From an uncultured bacterium (GTDB taxonomy: Bacteria > Pseudomonadota > Gammaproteobacteria > Burkholderiales > Burkholderiaceae_E): 54,959 bases of DNA. Under the pieces are notes generated by a model. The model saw only the letters and a list, made by a program, of their open reading frames with translations. It had not been told where the DNA came from and ran no database searches. The stretch lies in assembly GCA_903934795.1 (NCBI GenBank), contig CAIZPE010000184.1, positions 1 through 54,959 of the forward strand, read 5' to 3'. Each line of letters begins with the position of its first letter. Position 1 is the first letter of the stretch. The position numbers and the translations under genes were made by a program. Positions 17,789-25,927 of the stretch are shown here, one piece after another.

Positions 17789-20700
17789 GTGGCTGAGGCT
17801 GTGCAGGCGAGGTTCGGGCAAGGGAAACGCGGCTGGCGGTATGCCAGCCGAGGCATGCTGATCGGCGCACTGGCGGTGCTGATCCAGGGGCCGGGTGCCG
17901 CGCCTGCGGTGGCCCAGACCGTGCCGGCGCTGGAAGACCAGCCGCTGTTCACGATGAACTCGGTCAAGCCCAACCTGATGCTGACCTTCGACAACTCAGG
18001 GTCGATGGATTTTCAGTTTGCCCCGATGGGGACTTCTTCCGGTAGCGGCAACCGCTGCTACCAGAACAGCAGCTACAACCGGCTCTACTACAACCCCGCC
18101 GTCACCTATCTGCCGCCGGTCAATGCCGACGGCACCCGCTGGCCGAACGCCAGCTACACCAGTGCCTGGCCCAACGGATTCCTTCCCACCCGATACGGTG
18201 CAAACCTCAATCTCAGCACTCAGTTTCCGTCAACCTACGGAGTGATGTCTCCCTGGGGCAGCAACACCTATTCCGCTGGCAGCGGTGCCGGCACAGGCGG
18301 CCACTACTATGCCTACACCGGCACTTCGCCGACAGTGCCGGTGGTGGGCACCTGCTACCCCGACAGCAGCTATACCCGGGTGGACCTGAACTCCGCCACC
18401 GAGGCGCAGAAGACCAACTTCGCCAACTGGTACAGCTACTACCGCACCCGGATGCTGGCCATGAAGACCGCGCTGGGTGAGGCCTTCCGGGCAGTGGACA
18501 GCAGCTTCCGGGTGGGGCTCTCCACCATCGCCTATGCCTCCAGCACCGACGGCAACGGCGCCTTCATCGCGCTTGACACCTTCAGCGAAGGCGGGGGCAG
18601 CACTTTCCGCACCGACTGGTACAACCGGCTCTACGGGCTCTGGACCGGTGGTGGCGGCACGCCGCTGCGCCACGCCTTGCAGCAGGTGGGCGAGTATTAC
18701 AAGGCGGCCACCAGCCCGGCCGGTGGCACGGTCGCCGACCCCATCCAGTACAGCTGCCAGCAGCACTACAACCTGTTGACCACCGACGGCGAGTGGAACG
18801 GCGCCGGCGCCTCAGACCTGGTGGGCTCCACGAATTACGACGACAAGCTGCCCAATGCCACCGAACTGCTCAATGTGCTGAATGCGGAGCTGCGCACGAA
18901 CCTGAAGGCAGGAGACCCCTGGCCGCGCCCCTACCGCGAAAAGCCCGGCAGCAACTCCGCCAACACCCTGGCCGACATCGCCGCCTACTACTGGCTGACC
19001 GATCTGCGGCCCACCCTGGCCAACAATGTGTTCACCTCCTCGGCGGACCCGGCGAAATGGCAGCACATGGTCACCTTCGGGCTGGCCTTCGCTGCCCAGG
19101 GCACCATCGCCTACCCCAACGGCATCACCGCCATCCGCAACGGCACGGCCGACTGGCCCACTCCTGTTGCCGAGGCCGCCTCGGCGGTCGATGATCTCTG
19201 GCACGCAGCGGTGAACTCCCGTGGCCAGTTCTTCAGCGTGGCCTCCCCCCAGGAACTCACCGACGCGCTTGCGCGCGCGATCACCGAGATCAAGACCCGC
19301 GAGGGTTCGGGCTCGGGGGCTGTGCTTACCGGCAGCGACCTGCTGTTCGTGCCCACCATGGCCTTCCGCGCGATCTACAAGTCGGGCGAGTGGACCGGCG
19401 ATGTGCAGATGCGCGGTGTCAGTCCCACCACCGGCGAGATCTCCGCGTCGGCAACCTGGTCTGCTGCCGACAGGCTCGGCGAGCAACTCGCCGGCACCGG
19501 CTGGAACAGCGGCCGCAAGATCGTCACCCGCACCGGATCCGCGTTGACCGACACCGCGGTGCGCTTTCGGCCCACCGACTTCGGCGGCAGCACCATCACC
19601 AGCACCCAGCAGGCTACGCTCTCGTCGGATGCCGGTACCGCGAAGAACATCCTGAATTACCTGCGCGGCGACAGCAGCCTGGAAGACACGCTGGCCGAGA
19701 CCCGGCAGTTCCGCCGACGCTCGAAGATGCTTGCCGACATCGTCAATTCCGAGCCGCGCTGGGTCGGCAAGCCCAACCAGAGCCTGAGTGACACCTTCCA
19801 CGCCGGCTACAGCGCCTTCGTGACGGCCAACACGGGTGACAGCGGCCGCGGTAACAAGCCAACGCTCTATGTCGGTTCCAACGGCGGGATGCTGCACGCC
19901 ATCGATGCCTCCGACAGCGCCTCCGGCGGCACCGAGCGCTGGGCCTATGTGCCGAGCTTCATGTTCCGCAGCGGCGTTGATGGTCTGGCTGGCCGGAGCT
20001 ACCGCGAGACCGATACGCTGCCCAACAAGTTCTCGCATCGCTACCGGGTGGATGGCACGCCCACCGTGCGCGACATCAAGTGGCCGAATGATTCCACCAA
20101 GTGCGGCACCCGCGCAGGCACCTGGGGCACCCTCCTGGTCTCGGGACTGAACAAGGGAGGCAAGGGCTACTTCGCCCTCGATGTCACCTCGCCGGATGCC
20201 AGCAGCGAGGATGACCTGCGCAGCAAGGTGCTCTGGGAGTTCGACGGCAGCGGCACCAACGCGGGGGGCACCACCAAGGTGGGCTTTTCCTACGGCCAGC
20301 CGCTGGTGATCTGGACCAAGGCGGGCTGGCTGGTGGCTGTGTCGTCGGGTTACCAGAATGACGGCTCGGGCCAGATCTGGTTGCTGCATCCGTGCACTGG
20401 TGAGGTCGTGAAGCGGCTGGCCACCGAGAGCGGCACCGCCACCAACCCGGTCGGCCTGGCCCAGATGGAGGGGTACTACCAGGACGATGCCGAGCAACTG
20501 GTGCTGCAGCTCTACGCCACCGACCTGAAGGGCAACCTCTGGCGCTGGGATCTCTCGGATTCCGCGAATCTCAGTGGCGCCACGTCTGCGCTCGCAGGCA
20601 CCAAGCTCATCAATGTTGGCGCACCCATCACCACCGCGCCCGCGGTGGCGATCAATCCGCGGGAACCCACCGAACGCTGGGTTACCTTCGGTACGGGCCG

Positions 20701-21232
20701 GCTGCTGTCGGCCTCGGATGTCAGCTCCCCTCTCACCGGCACCTTTTTCGGTGTCAAGGATGGCGGCCCGGTCACCCCCGGCACATTCAGCAGTGCGTTG
20801 GCCGTGTCCGATCTCGTCAACGCCTCCGGCGGCCCGGTGACGGTGGGGCCCGGCACCAAGGGCTGGTACATGACCATGCTGACAGGAGCGCAGATCGTGA
20901 CGGCGCCCCACATCGCACGCGGGGTGGTCATCTGGGCCGCCACGAAGCCCAGCGACGATGCCTGCAGCCCGGGCGCCAACTCCTACATCTATGCCCGCGA
21001 TCTCGGCTCGGGCGTCACCCGCATGCGCAACAACTCGGCATCGGTCAGCGTGGCCGCGCCGGTGACCAAGCTGCAGACCGCGCTGGGCACGGGCACTGCC
21101 ACCCCCACCAGCAGCCAGCGCAACCTTGTGGTCATCGGCTCCTCTTCAAACGCCGATGTGCTGATCGATGTGAGCCTGCGCGTGGTGCTCTCGGGCGGGC
21201 GCAGCAACCTGCGCTTCATCAACCCGCGCTAG
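17789..21232 (+). CDS. pilY1: Type IV pilus tip adhesin / mechanosensor PilY1
   Basis: Large secreted pilus-associated protein implicated in pilus extension, adhesion and surface sensing. 1147 residues from a GTG start, with a signal peptide ending around AVAQ (40-43). A VWA-like region contains DNSGS (68-72), the MIDAS metal motif, and the N-terminal half is rich in Asn/Tyr/Thr. The C-terminal PilY1 beta-propeller includes PTLYVGSNGGMLHAIDA, KGYFALDVTSPD, GYQNDGSGQIWLLHPCTG, LVLQLYATDLKGNLWRW and ERWVTFGTGRLL. The propeller calcium loop was not assigned with certainty. Length matches the Pseudomonas protein. It closes the pil operon. Confidence 0.92.
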   Translation: MAEAVQARFGQGKRGWRYASRGMLIGALAVLIQGPGAAPAVAQTVPALEDQPLFTMNSVKPNLMLTFDNSGSMDFQFAPMGTSSGSGNRCYQNSSYNRLYYNPAVTYLPPVNADGTRWPNASYTSAWPNGFLPTRYGANLNLSTQFPSTYGVMSPWGSNTYSAGSGAGTGGHYYAYTGTSPTVPVVGTCYPDSSYTRVDLNSATEAQKTNFANWYSYYRTRMLAMKTALGEAFRAVDSSFRVGLSTIAYASSTDGNGAFIALDTFSEGGGSTFRTDWYNRLYGLWTGGGGTPLRHALQQVGEYYKAATSPAGGTVADPIQYSCQQHYNLLTTDGEWNGAGASDLVGSTNYDDKLPNATELLNVLNAELRTNLKAGDPWPRPYREKPGSNSANTLADIAAYYWLTDLRPTLANNVFTSSADPAKWQHMVTFGLAFAAQGTIAYPNGITAIRNGTADWPTPVAEAASAVDDLWHAAVNSRGQFFSVASPQELTDALARAITEIKTREGSGSGAVLTGSDLLFVPTMAFRAIYKSGEWTGDVQMRGVSPTTGEISASATWSAADRLGEQLAGTGWNSGRKIVTRTGSALTDTAVRFRPTDFGGSTITSTQQATLSSDAGTAKNILNYLRGDSSLEDTLAETRQFRRRSKMLADIVNSEPRWVGKPNQSLSDTFHAGYSAFVTANTGDSGRGNKPTLYVGSNGGMLHAIDASDSASGGTERWAYVPSFMFRSGVDGLAGRSYRETDTLPNKFSHRYRVDGTPTVRDIKWPNDSTKCGTRAGTWGTLLVSGLNKGGKGYFALDVTSPDASSEDDLRSKVLWEFDGSGTNAGGTTKVGFSYGQPLVIWTKAGWLVAVSSGYQNDGSGQIWLLHPCTGEVVKRLATESGTATNPVGLAQMEGYYQDDAEQLVLQLYATDLKGNLWRWDLSDSANLSGATSALAGTKLINVGAPITTAPAVAINPREPTERWVTFGTGRLLSASDVSSPLTGTFFGVKDGGPVTPGTFSSALAVSDLVNASGGPVTVGPGTKGWYMTMLTGAQIVTAPHIARGVVIWAATKPSDDACSPGANSYIYARDLGSGVTRMRNNSASVSVAAPVTKLQTALGTGTATPTSSQRNLVVIGSSSNADVLIDVSLRVVLSGGRSNLRFINPR

Positions 21233-21245
21233 CGGGTAGGCCCCG

Positions 21246-21271
21246 GCGCGCGTCTTCCTCCGGGCGCGCGC
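21246..21271 (+). terminator. Possible hairpin downstream of pilY1
   Basis: GCGCGCG (21246-21252) and CGCGCGC (21265-21271) can form a 7-bp stem with a 12-nt loop, 14 nt after the pilY1 stop. There is no T-tract, so this may only be composition. The rest of the 138-nt gap to the next gene shows nothing distinctive. Confidence 0.25.
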
Positions 21272-21370
21272 AGCCGCCCCTGGGCATCCATCCGCTTCGA
21301 TGCGCGTCCAGGTGCCCGGGACGAAGATGCCCCTCAAGTTTTCGGGTGGCATGCCGATAAGCAGAAGTCG

Positions 21371-21697
21371 ATGTCTGCGAATCGGATCGCCTCCCCCATG
21401 CCTGTCAGCCCTGATGACTGCGCCTTTCCGGCCGAGCTTGCCCGTCGTCTCGCAGCCCAGGCCGAGCTCCTTGCCCTGAGCGCCGCCCAGGAAGCCTCCC
21501 GCTTTCCACTGATCGGCCCCGAGCTGCTCGATCTGGCCGATCAGGCCCGCGATCTGGTTCGCCTGGGCACCTCCCTGGCCGAACGCCAGGACGGGTTCTC
21601 GCGGGCGGTGGCCCAGGCCGGACGCGTGATCGATGAAGGCCTTGCCGACTGGCAGGGATTCGATCTGCCCGATGGACCTGCCTGGCTTCCACACTGA
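21371..21697 (+). CDS. Hypothetical small helical protein
   Basis: 108 residues, not recognised. The body (about 18-95) is predicted helical, rich in Ala, Leu and Glu/Asp (LARRLAAQAELLALSAAQEA, DLADQARDLVRLGTSL), without membrane segments, signal peptide or metal motifs; one Cys near residue 17. It lies alone between pilY1 and the cupin gene in the same direction, with no good ribosome-binding site; an alternative ATG at 21398 would remove nine residues. A longer frame on the opposite strand covers the same DNA but extends across the cupin gene and is judged a shadow. Could be a real short gene of lineage-restricted distribution. Confidence 0.5.
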   Translation: MSANRIASPMPVSPDDCAFPAELARRLAAQAELLALSAAQEASRFPLIGPELLDLADQARDLVRLGTSLAERQDGFSRAVAQAGRVIDEGLADWQGFDLPDGPAWLPH

Positions 21698-21764
21698 GCA
21701 GGGCGGCGGTTACAGTTCGGCGTGACCGGCCCGCCGGGCCGGCGCAGATCACGGACGCGCTGAC

Positions 21765-22217
21765 ATGCCGCTGCAGAACATCAAGCCGATCAACGACCAG
21801 CTTGCCGACATCATCGTCCGTGCCGACGAGCCCTGGATCGAGACCTCCCCGGGCATGGCCTGGACCAAGGTGCTCTGGACCGGCCCCGAGACCGGGCGCT
21901 GGGTGGCGCTCTACCGCTGGAAGAAGGGCTTCGTTGCCCCGCCGCACAAGCATCTGTCGGACGCCCATACCTATGTCCTGAAGGGCCGTCTGCAGGTTCG
22001 CGACGGCATCCTCGAGGCCGGCGACTACGACTACGAACCCAACGGTGTGCTTCATGGCGCCACCACGGCGCTCGAGGACACCGAGTACCTGTTCGTCTGC
22101 GAAGGCCCGGTGGTCTTCTTCGACGAGAACGGCATCACCGCCTACAAGGGCTGGGAGGAGCTGCAGCGTCTGAAGGACTCGGCCCGGCGCACATCGGCGG
22201 CCGACGCGCCGGTCTGA
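21765..22217 (+). CDS. Cupin-domain dioxygenase-like protein (2,4'-dihydroxyacetophenone dioxygenase / Dke1 type)
   Basis: Single-domain ChrR-like cupin of 150 residues. The sequence APPHKHLSDAHTYVLKGRLQV places His61 and His63 in cupin motif 1, and VLHGATT gives His97 in motif 2. The usual motif-1 glutamate is missing, so the site looks like the three-histidine Fe(II) centre of acetylacetone-cleaving enzyme Dke1 and 2,4'-dihydroxyacetophenone dioxygenase, which split C-C bonds next to a ketone. The ending GPVVFFDENGITAYKGWEELQ also fits that family. It lies 40 nt ahead of a Bug-type binding protein, hinting at a linked catabolic role, but the substrate is unknown. Confidence 0.75.
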   Translation: MPLQNIKPINDQLADIIVRADEPWIETSPGMAWTKVLWTGPETGRWVALYRWKKGFVAPPHKHLSDAHTYVLKGRLQVRDGILEAGDYDYEPNGVLHGATTALEDTEYLFVCEGPVVFFDENGITAYKGWEELQRLKDSARRTSAADAPV

Positions 22218-22257
22218 CGCACGCCGGCTCGCATTGTCTCGACTCGCGGAGAACGCC

Positions 22258-23229
22258 ATGACCCGATGGTTCGGCCGCCTGGCGGCCCTGCTTGTGCTGG
22301 TCCTGCTGCCGGCGCATCAGGCGCTTGCCCAGGCATGGCCCTCGAGGCCGGTGCGCATCATCGTGCCCTATCCACCGGGCGGTCAGACCGACATCGTCTC
22401 GCGCTGGCTCGGCGAGCGGCTGCAGGCCGCGCTTGGCGTGCCCTTCGTGGTCGAGAACCGACCGGGCGCGCAGGGCATCCTGGGCATCGGTGCCACGCGG
22501 CAGGCCGCGCCCGACGGCTACACCATCGCCTATGCCAACCTCTCGAACCTGATCATCAACAAGTTCGCCTACACGCGCCTGCCCTATGACGCGCCTGACG
22601 ACTTCGAGATGGTCAGCCAGATCGGGCTGTCATCGCTGGGCATGATCGTGCCCTCGTCCACCGGCATGAAGAGCGTGGACGACTTCGTTCGCCATGTGCG
22701 GGCCAATCCCGGCAAGGCCACCTTTGCGTCCTTCGGGGCGGGCAGCAGCTCGCATCTGTACGGCGAGATGCTCAAGGGCGCGGCCCGGATCGACATGGTG
22801 CATGTGCCCTACAAGGGCGCGGGCCCGGCGGTGCAGGACATCATCGGCGGGCAGGCCACCATGGGCATCCATGACTTCGCCTCCACCGGGCCGTTCATCC
22901 AGTCAGGTCGGGCCACGCTGCTGGCGGTCACCGGTCCGAAACGCTGGCCGCTCTATCCCGAGGTTCGGACCTTTGCCGAGCAGGGCTACCCGCTGGACCT
23001 CGCCGGCTGGAACGGGATCATCGCGCCCAAGGGCACGCCCCGGGCGATCATCGAGCGCCTGAGCACCGAGATCAACCGCGCCATCCAGTCGCCCGACGGC
23101 CGGGCGCGCATGCTCGAGATGGGCCTGCTGGCCACCGGCACCACGCCCGCGGAATTCGCCGACATCGTGCGCCGTGACACCCCGCGCTGGGGCGAGGTGT
23201 TCAAGGCATCGGGGGTGGCGCCGCAGTAG
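22258..23229 (+). CDS. TTT-type solute-binding protein (Bug family)
   Basis: Periplasmic binding protein of the tripartite tricarboxylate transporter/Bug family. 323 residues with a Sec signal peptide ending near ALAQA, then WPSRPVRIIVPYPPGGQTDI, the hallmark N-terminal motif. Further on come VENRPGAQGILG, SFGAGSSSHLYGEML, MVHVPYKGAGPAVQDIIGGQ and WNGIIAPKGTPRAIIERL, all standard for the fold. GGAGA precedes the ATG at 22258. No TctA/TctB genes are adjacent, so like most Bug proteins it is an orphan; neighbouring cupin and amidase genes suggest an organic acid or amide-derived ligand, which is inference. Confidence 0.9.
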   Translation: MTRWFGRLAALLVLVLLPAHQALAQAWPSRPVRIIVPYPPGGQTDIVSRWLGERLQAALGVPFVVENRPGAQGILGIGATRQAAPDGYTIAYANLSNLIINKFAYTRLPYDAPDDFEMVSQIGLSSLGMIVPSSTGMKSVDDFVRHVRANPGKATFASFGAGSSSHLYGEMLKGAARIDMVHVPYKGAGPAVQDIIGGQATMGIHDFASTGPFIQSGRATLLAVTGPKRWPLYPEVRTFAEQGYPLDLAGWNGIIAPKGTPRAIIERLSTEINRAIQSPDGRARMLEMGLLATGTTPAEFADIVRRDTPRWGEVFKASGVAPQ

Positions 23230-23308
23230 CGCCGACGCAGACCCGTCGGGGCCGCCCCATTCCTGTCCGGCCGGCGCGGCCGGGGCGCCTTGCCCCCGGG
23301 GGCCCGGC

Positions 23309-24712
23309 TCAGGCCACCGGCGGGCGTCGGGCGTGCCAGTCACTCACGGTCTGGAAGGCGCGTCCGGCCCGCACCAGCAGGTCTTCGCGCAGCGCCCCGG
23401 CCACCAGCTGCACCCCCAGCGGCATGCCCTCGGGCGTGCAGCCTGCGGGCAGGGTGAGCGTGGGCTGACCCGACATGTCGAAGGGCACCGTGAAGCGCTG
23501 CAGACGCTGCCGGTAGTCGGGCTCGGTGCGCAGCGCCGCGATGCGCGCGAGGCTGGGCGCGGCAAACGGGATCACCGGGGTGAGCAGCAGATCGATGCCG
23601 GCCATCAGCGTGTGCATGCGGCCGGTGAACTCGGCACGCGCCAGCAGGAGGCGCTGGTAGTCGGCGCCGCTGAGCGCCAGCCCGGTGTCGAGCAGCGTGG
23701 CCAGCATCGGGCCGTACTCGGCCCGGCGCGCGGGCCAGGTGTCGGCATGGGCCACCGCCGCCTCGACGCCGCAGTGCGGCACCCAGGCGGCCACCACGGC
23801 CGCCACCGGCGGCATGCGCACCGGCACGAGGCTGGCGCCCAGTCCGGCGAAGCTGCGCGCGGCATCCTGGAAGGCGCGGGCCACCTCGGGCTCGGCGCCT
23901 TCGAGCGCATAGGTCTCGTCGATGCCGATGCGCAGCCCGCCAAGATGCTGGCCGTCGCCGGCCAGATAGTCGGGCACCGGCGCGGGCAGGGCGGTGGGAT
24001 CGAGCGGGTCGGCGCCGGCAATGGCGCCGAGCATCAGGCCGCAGTCGGCCGCGCTGCGGGCCATCGGGCCAAGGTGGTCGAGCGAGGCGGCAAGCTCGAA
24101 GGCGCCGTGGCGCGAGACCCGACCCCAGGTGGGCTTCAGGCCGGTCACGCCATTGGCCACCGCGGGGTAGCGGATGGACCCGCCGGTGTCGGTGCCGATG
24201 GCGCCGTGGCACAGCGCCGCAGCCACCGCCACGCCCGAGCCGCTGGAGGACACGCCCGTCCAGGCCGCGGCGTCCCAGGGGTTGAGCGGCGCGGTGATCT
24301 CGGGATGGTGGGCGCTGAAGGCGCCTTCGGTCATCTGCAGCTTGCCGAGCAGCACCGCGCCGGCCTCGCGCAGACGGCGCACCACCGTGCCGTCAGTGGC
24401 TGGGCGGAAGTCCTGGTGGATGGTGGTGCCGGCGGCGGTCACGATGCCCTCGGTCCAGCACAGATCCTTCACGGCCACCGGCACGCCGTGCAGCGGCCCG
24501 AGAGCCTCGCCGCGGGCCTGACGCTGGTCGGCCGCGCGGGCCTGAGCAAGCGCCAGTTCCGGGGTGGTGCGGGCGTAGGCACGCAGGGAGGGATCGACGC
24601 GCGTGATCCGGCGCAGCATGGCCTCGGTAGCCTCGAAGGCCGAGAGCCGTCGCGCCCGGATGGCGTCAGCCAGCGAGTGCAGGCCCATCCATGCGATGTC
24701 GTCGTCGCTCAT
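23309..24712 (-). CDS. Amidase (amidase-signature family)
   Basis: Ser-cisSer-Lys hydrolase of the GatA/AtzF/FAAH superfamily cleaving an amide bond. 467 residues; catalytic Lys82 (VPVAVKDLCW), cis-Ser155 in GVSSSGSGVAVAA and nucleophile Ser179 in TDTGGSIRYP, 24 residues after the cis-Ser as in characterised members. Gly/Ser-rich signature region extends to LKPTWGRVSRHGAF. It is not GatA: there are no gatB/gatC neighbours and it stands alone, convergent with the Bug protein gene. The natural substrate cannot be told from the sequence. A hairpin upstream of it terminates the tRNA-Thr transcript. Confidence 0.88.
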   Translation of the reverse strand: MSDDDIAWMGLHSLADAIRARRLSAFEATEAMLRRITRVDPSLRAYARTTPELALAQARAADQRQARGEALGPLHGVPVAVKDLCWTEGIVTAAGTTIHQDFRPATDGTVVRRLREAGAVLLGKLQMTEGAFSAHHPEITAPLNPWDAAAWTGVSSSGSGVAVAAALCHGAIGTDTGGSIRYPAVANGVTGLKPTWGRVSRHGAFELAASLDHLGPMARSAADCGLMLGAIAGADPLDPTALPAPVPDYLAGDGQHLGGLRIGIDETYALEGAEPEVARAFQDAARSFAGLGASLVPVRMPPVAAVVAAWVPHCGVEAAVAHADTWPARRAEYGPMLATLLDTGLALSGADYQRLLLARAEFTGRMHTLMAGIDLLLTPVIPFAAPSLARIAALRTEPDYRQRLQRFTVPFDMSGQPTLTLPAGCTPEGMPLGVQLVAGALREDLLVRAGRAFQTVSDWHARRPPVA

Positions 24713-24733
24713 GTGCGGGATCCTTGAATGACA

Positions 24734-24769
24734 ACGGGGATCGGCAGCCGTGAAGCTGCCGATCCCCGT
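24734..24769 (-). terminator. Intrinsic terminator after tRNA-Thr
   Basis: Perfect 15-bp stem (ACGGGGATCGGCAGC at 24734-24748 with its complement at 24755-24769) and a 6-nt loop, 7 nt beyond the CCA end of the tRNA on the minus strand, followed by a weak T-rich run (TTGTCATT). It also isolates the amidase gene from upstream read-through. Confidence 0.65.
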
Positions 24770-24776
24770 CTGGAGA

Positions 24777-24852
24777 TGGTGCCGGAGATAGGAGTCGAAC
24801 CTACGACCTTCGCATTACGAATGCGCTGCTCTACCAACTGAGCTACACCGGC
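24777..24852 (-). tRNA. thrT: tRNA-Thr (anticodon CGT)
   Basis: A 76-nt tRNA with encoded CCA end. The acceptor begins GCCGGTG, the D-arm is GCTC-AGTTGGTA-GAGC, the anticodon loop is TTCGTAA (anticodon CGT, decoding ACG threonine), and the T-arm carries TTCGACT between GTAGG and CCTAT. Mispairs are a T-T at acceptor position 6/67 and a G-A at the top of the anticodon stem (27/43), tolerated in known tRNA-Thr(CGT) genes. Its first 10 nt overlap the 3' end of the upstream epimerase-like gene, so the two may be cotranscribed or the tRNA may have a promoter inside that gene. Confidence 0.95.
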
Positions 24853-25895
24853 CGTGCTGAAGAAGGCGATGACTCTAGCACAGGCCCGAAGGCCTCGGCG
24901 AGGGTGTGCGCCACCGTGGGATAGCGCAGGCGCAGACGAAGCTCCTGCTTCAGGCGCCGATTGCGCAGGCGCCGCGACTCGCTCATGAACGACAGCATCA
25001 TCGGCGAGACGCGCGCGGCGAGCTCGGCGGCCGGCACCCGGGGCGGGCGGGGCAGGCCGGCGGCATCGGCCACCAGGTCGAAGTACTCGCCCATGCGCAG
25101 GTCGCTGTCGTCCACGGCATGCACCACCCGGCCCGGTCGGCCGCGCCACAGGGCGGCCAGACCGATGCGGGCGAGGTCGTCGGCGTGGAGGTGGTTGGTG
25201 AAGACATCGTCCTGCGCCTGCAGGGCCGGCAGGCCCTGGCGCAGGCGTGCGAGCGGCAGCCTGTCATGGGCATAGATGCCCGGCACCCTCAGCACGCTGG
25301 CCCGCGCGCCGCGCCGCGCCGCTGCCCGCCAGAGCCCTTCGGCGGCCACCCGGCGCTGCGCCCGCGGATTGGCCGGGGCCACCGGCCGGGTTTCATCGAA
25401 CTGCGCGCCGGCGCAGTCGCCGTAGACCCCGGTGGTGCTGATGTAGACCCAGCGCGCGCCGGCCAGCGGGCCCGGTGCGGATCGGGCGTCACCCCCGCCG
25501 TGCCGGAACGGCCGCCGGCCCGATCGGCCACCCGCCCCCCCCGAGCGCACCGTGCTCGGGCCGCCGCCTGGCGGGCGCGACAGCGCCGCGATCAGCCGTC
25601 GGGTGCGGGGGTCATGGCCGCCCTCGGCAGGCGGCGGGGCGAGGTGGATCACCCTGCCGCACCAGGCCGCGAGCCGCGGCAGTCGGGTGTCGAGGTCCAG
25701 GCGCAGCGGCACGATGCCCTGGGCGCGCAGCGCGCCGGCGTGCTCGGGGTTTCGCAGGGTGCCGATGGCGCGCAGGCCGCGGGCGGCGAGCCGCGCGCCG
25801 ATCCGCTGGCCGACATCGCCGCAGCCGGCCAGCAGCACGGTAGCGCGCCGCAGCCGACGGGGCAGCGCGCGATAAACTCGGGGGCTTCGCGTCAT
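24843..25895 (-). CDS. NAD-dependent epimerase/dehydratase-like (SDR) protein with low-complexity insert
   Basis: Atypical extended SDR, related to the YeeZ-like proteins. 350 residues: Rossmann start LLAGCGDVGQRIGARLAARG (21-40), IHLAPPPAEGGHDPRT, then RWVYISTTGVYGDC, RAQRRVAAEGLWR and LRVPGIYAHDRLPL, VFTNHLHADDLARI. Residues about 107-146 are a Gly/Arg/Pro-rich insertion that interrupts the region between two core strands (see finding). The TAG stop codon lies inside the tRNA-Thr gene, overlapping it by 10 nt. The function (perhaps sugar-nucleotide or quinone-related) is unknown. Divergent from the reductase gene, 32 nt away. Confidence 0.78.
   Translation of the reverse strand: MTRSPRVYRALPRRLRRATVLLAGCGDVGQRIGARLAARGLRAIGTLRNPEHAGALRAQGIVPLRLDLDTRLPRLAAWCGRVIHLAPPPAEGGHDPRTRRLIAALSRPPGGGPSTVRSGGAGGRSGRRPFRHGGGDARSAPGPLAGARWVYISTTGVYGDCAGAQFDETRPVAPANPRAQRRVAAEGLWRAAARRGARASVLRVPGIYAHDRLPLARLRQGLPALQAQDDVFTNHLHADDLARIGLAALWRGRPGRVVHAVDDSDLRMGEYFDLVADAAGLPRPPRVPAAELAARVSPMMLSFMSESRRLRNRRLKQELRLRLRYPTVAHTLAEAFGPVLESSPSSARPV
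25458..25577 (-). other. In-frame GC-rich insertion with hairpin inside the epimerase-like gene
   Basis: About 120 nt encoding roughly residues 107-146 of the SDR protein as Gly/Arg/Pro-rich sequence that does not fit the fold. It contains an eight-C run (25535-25542 area) and a CCCGAGC ... GCTCGGG hairpin (25540-25546 / 25554-25560). It looks like a small palindromic element or slippage-generated expansion that kept the reading frame. Confidence 0.45.
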
Positions 25896-25927
25896 CGCGC
25901 CATTATCGCCCTGCCGAGAGTCTCCTC

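Noticed and set aside
18812..20911. Long minus-strand frame inside pilY1
   Set aside because: Shadow of the PilY1 coding strand; no signature or start signal.
22135..22336. Short minus-strand frames at the start of the Bug gene
   Set aside because: Overlap the signal-peptide coding region of a recognised gene; no motif.
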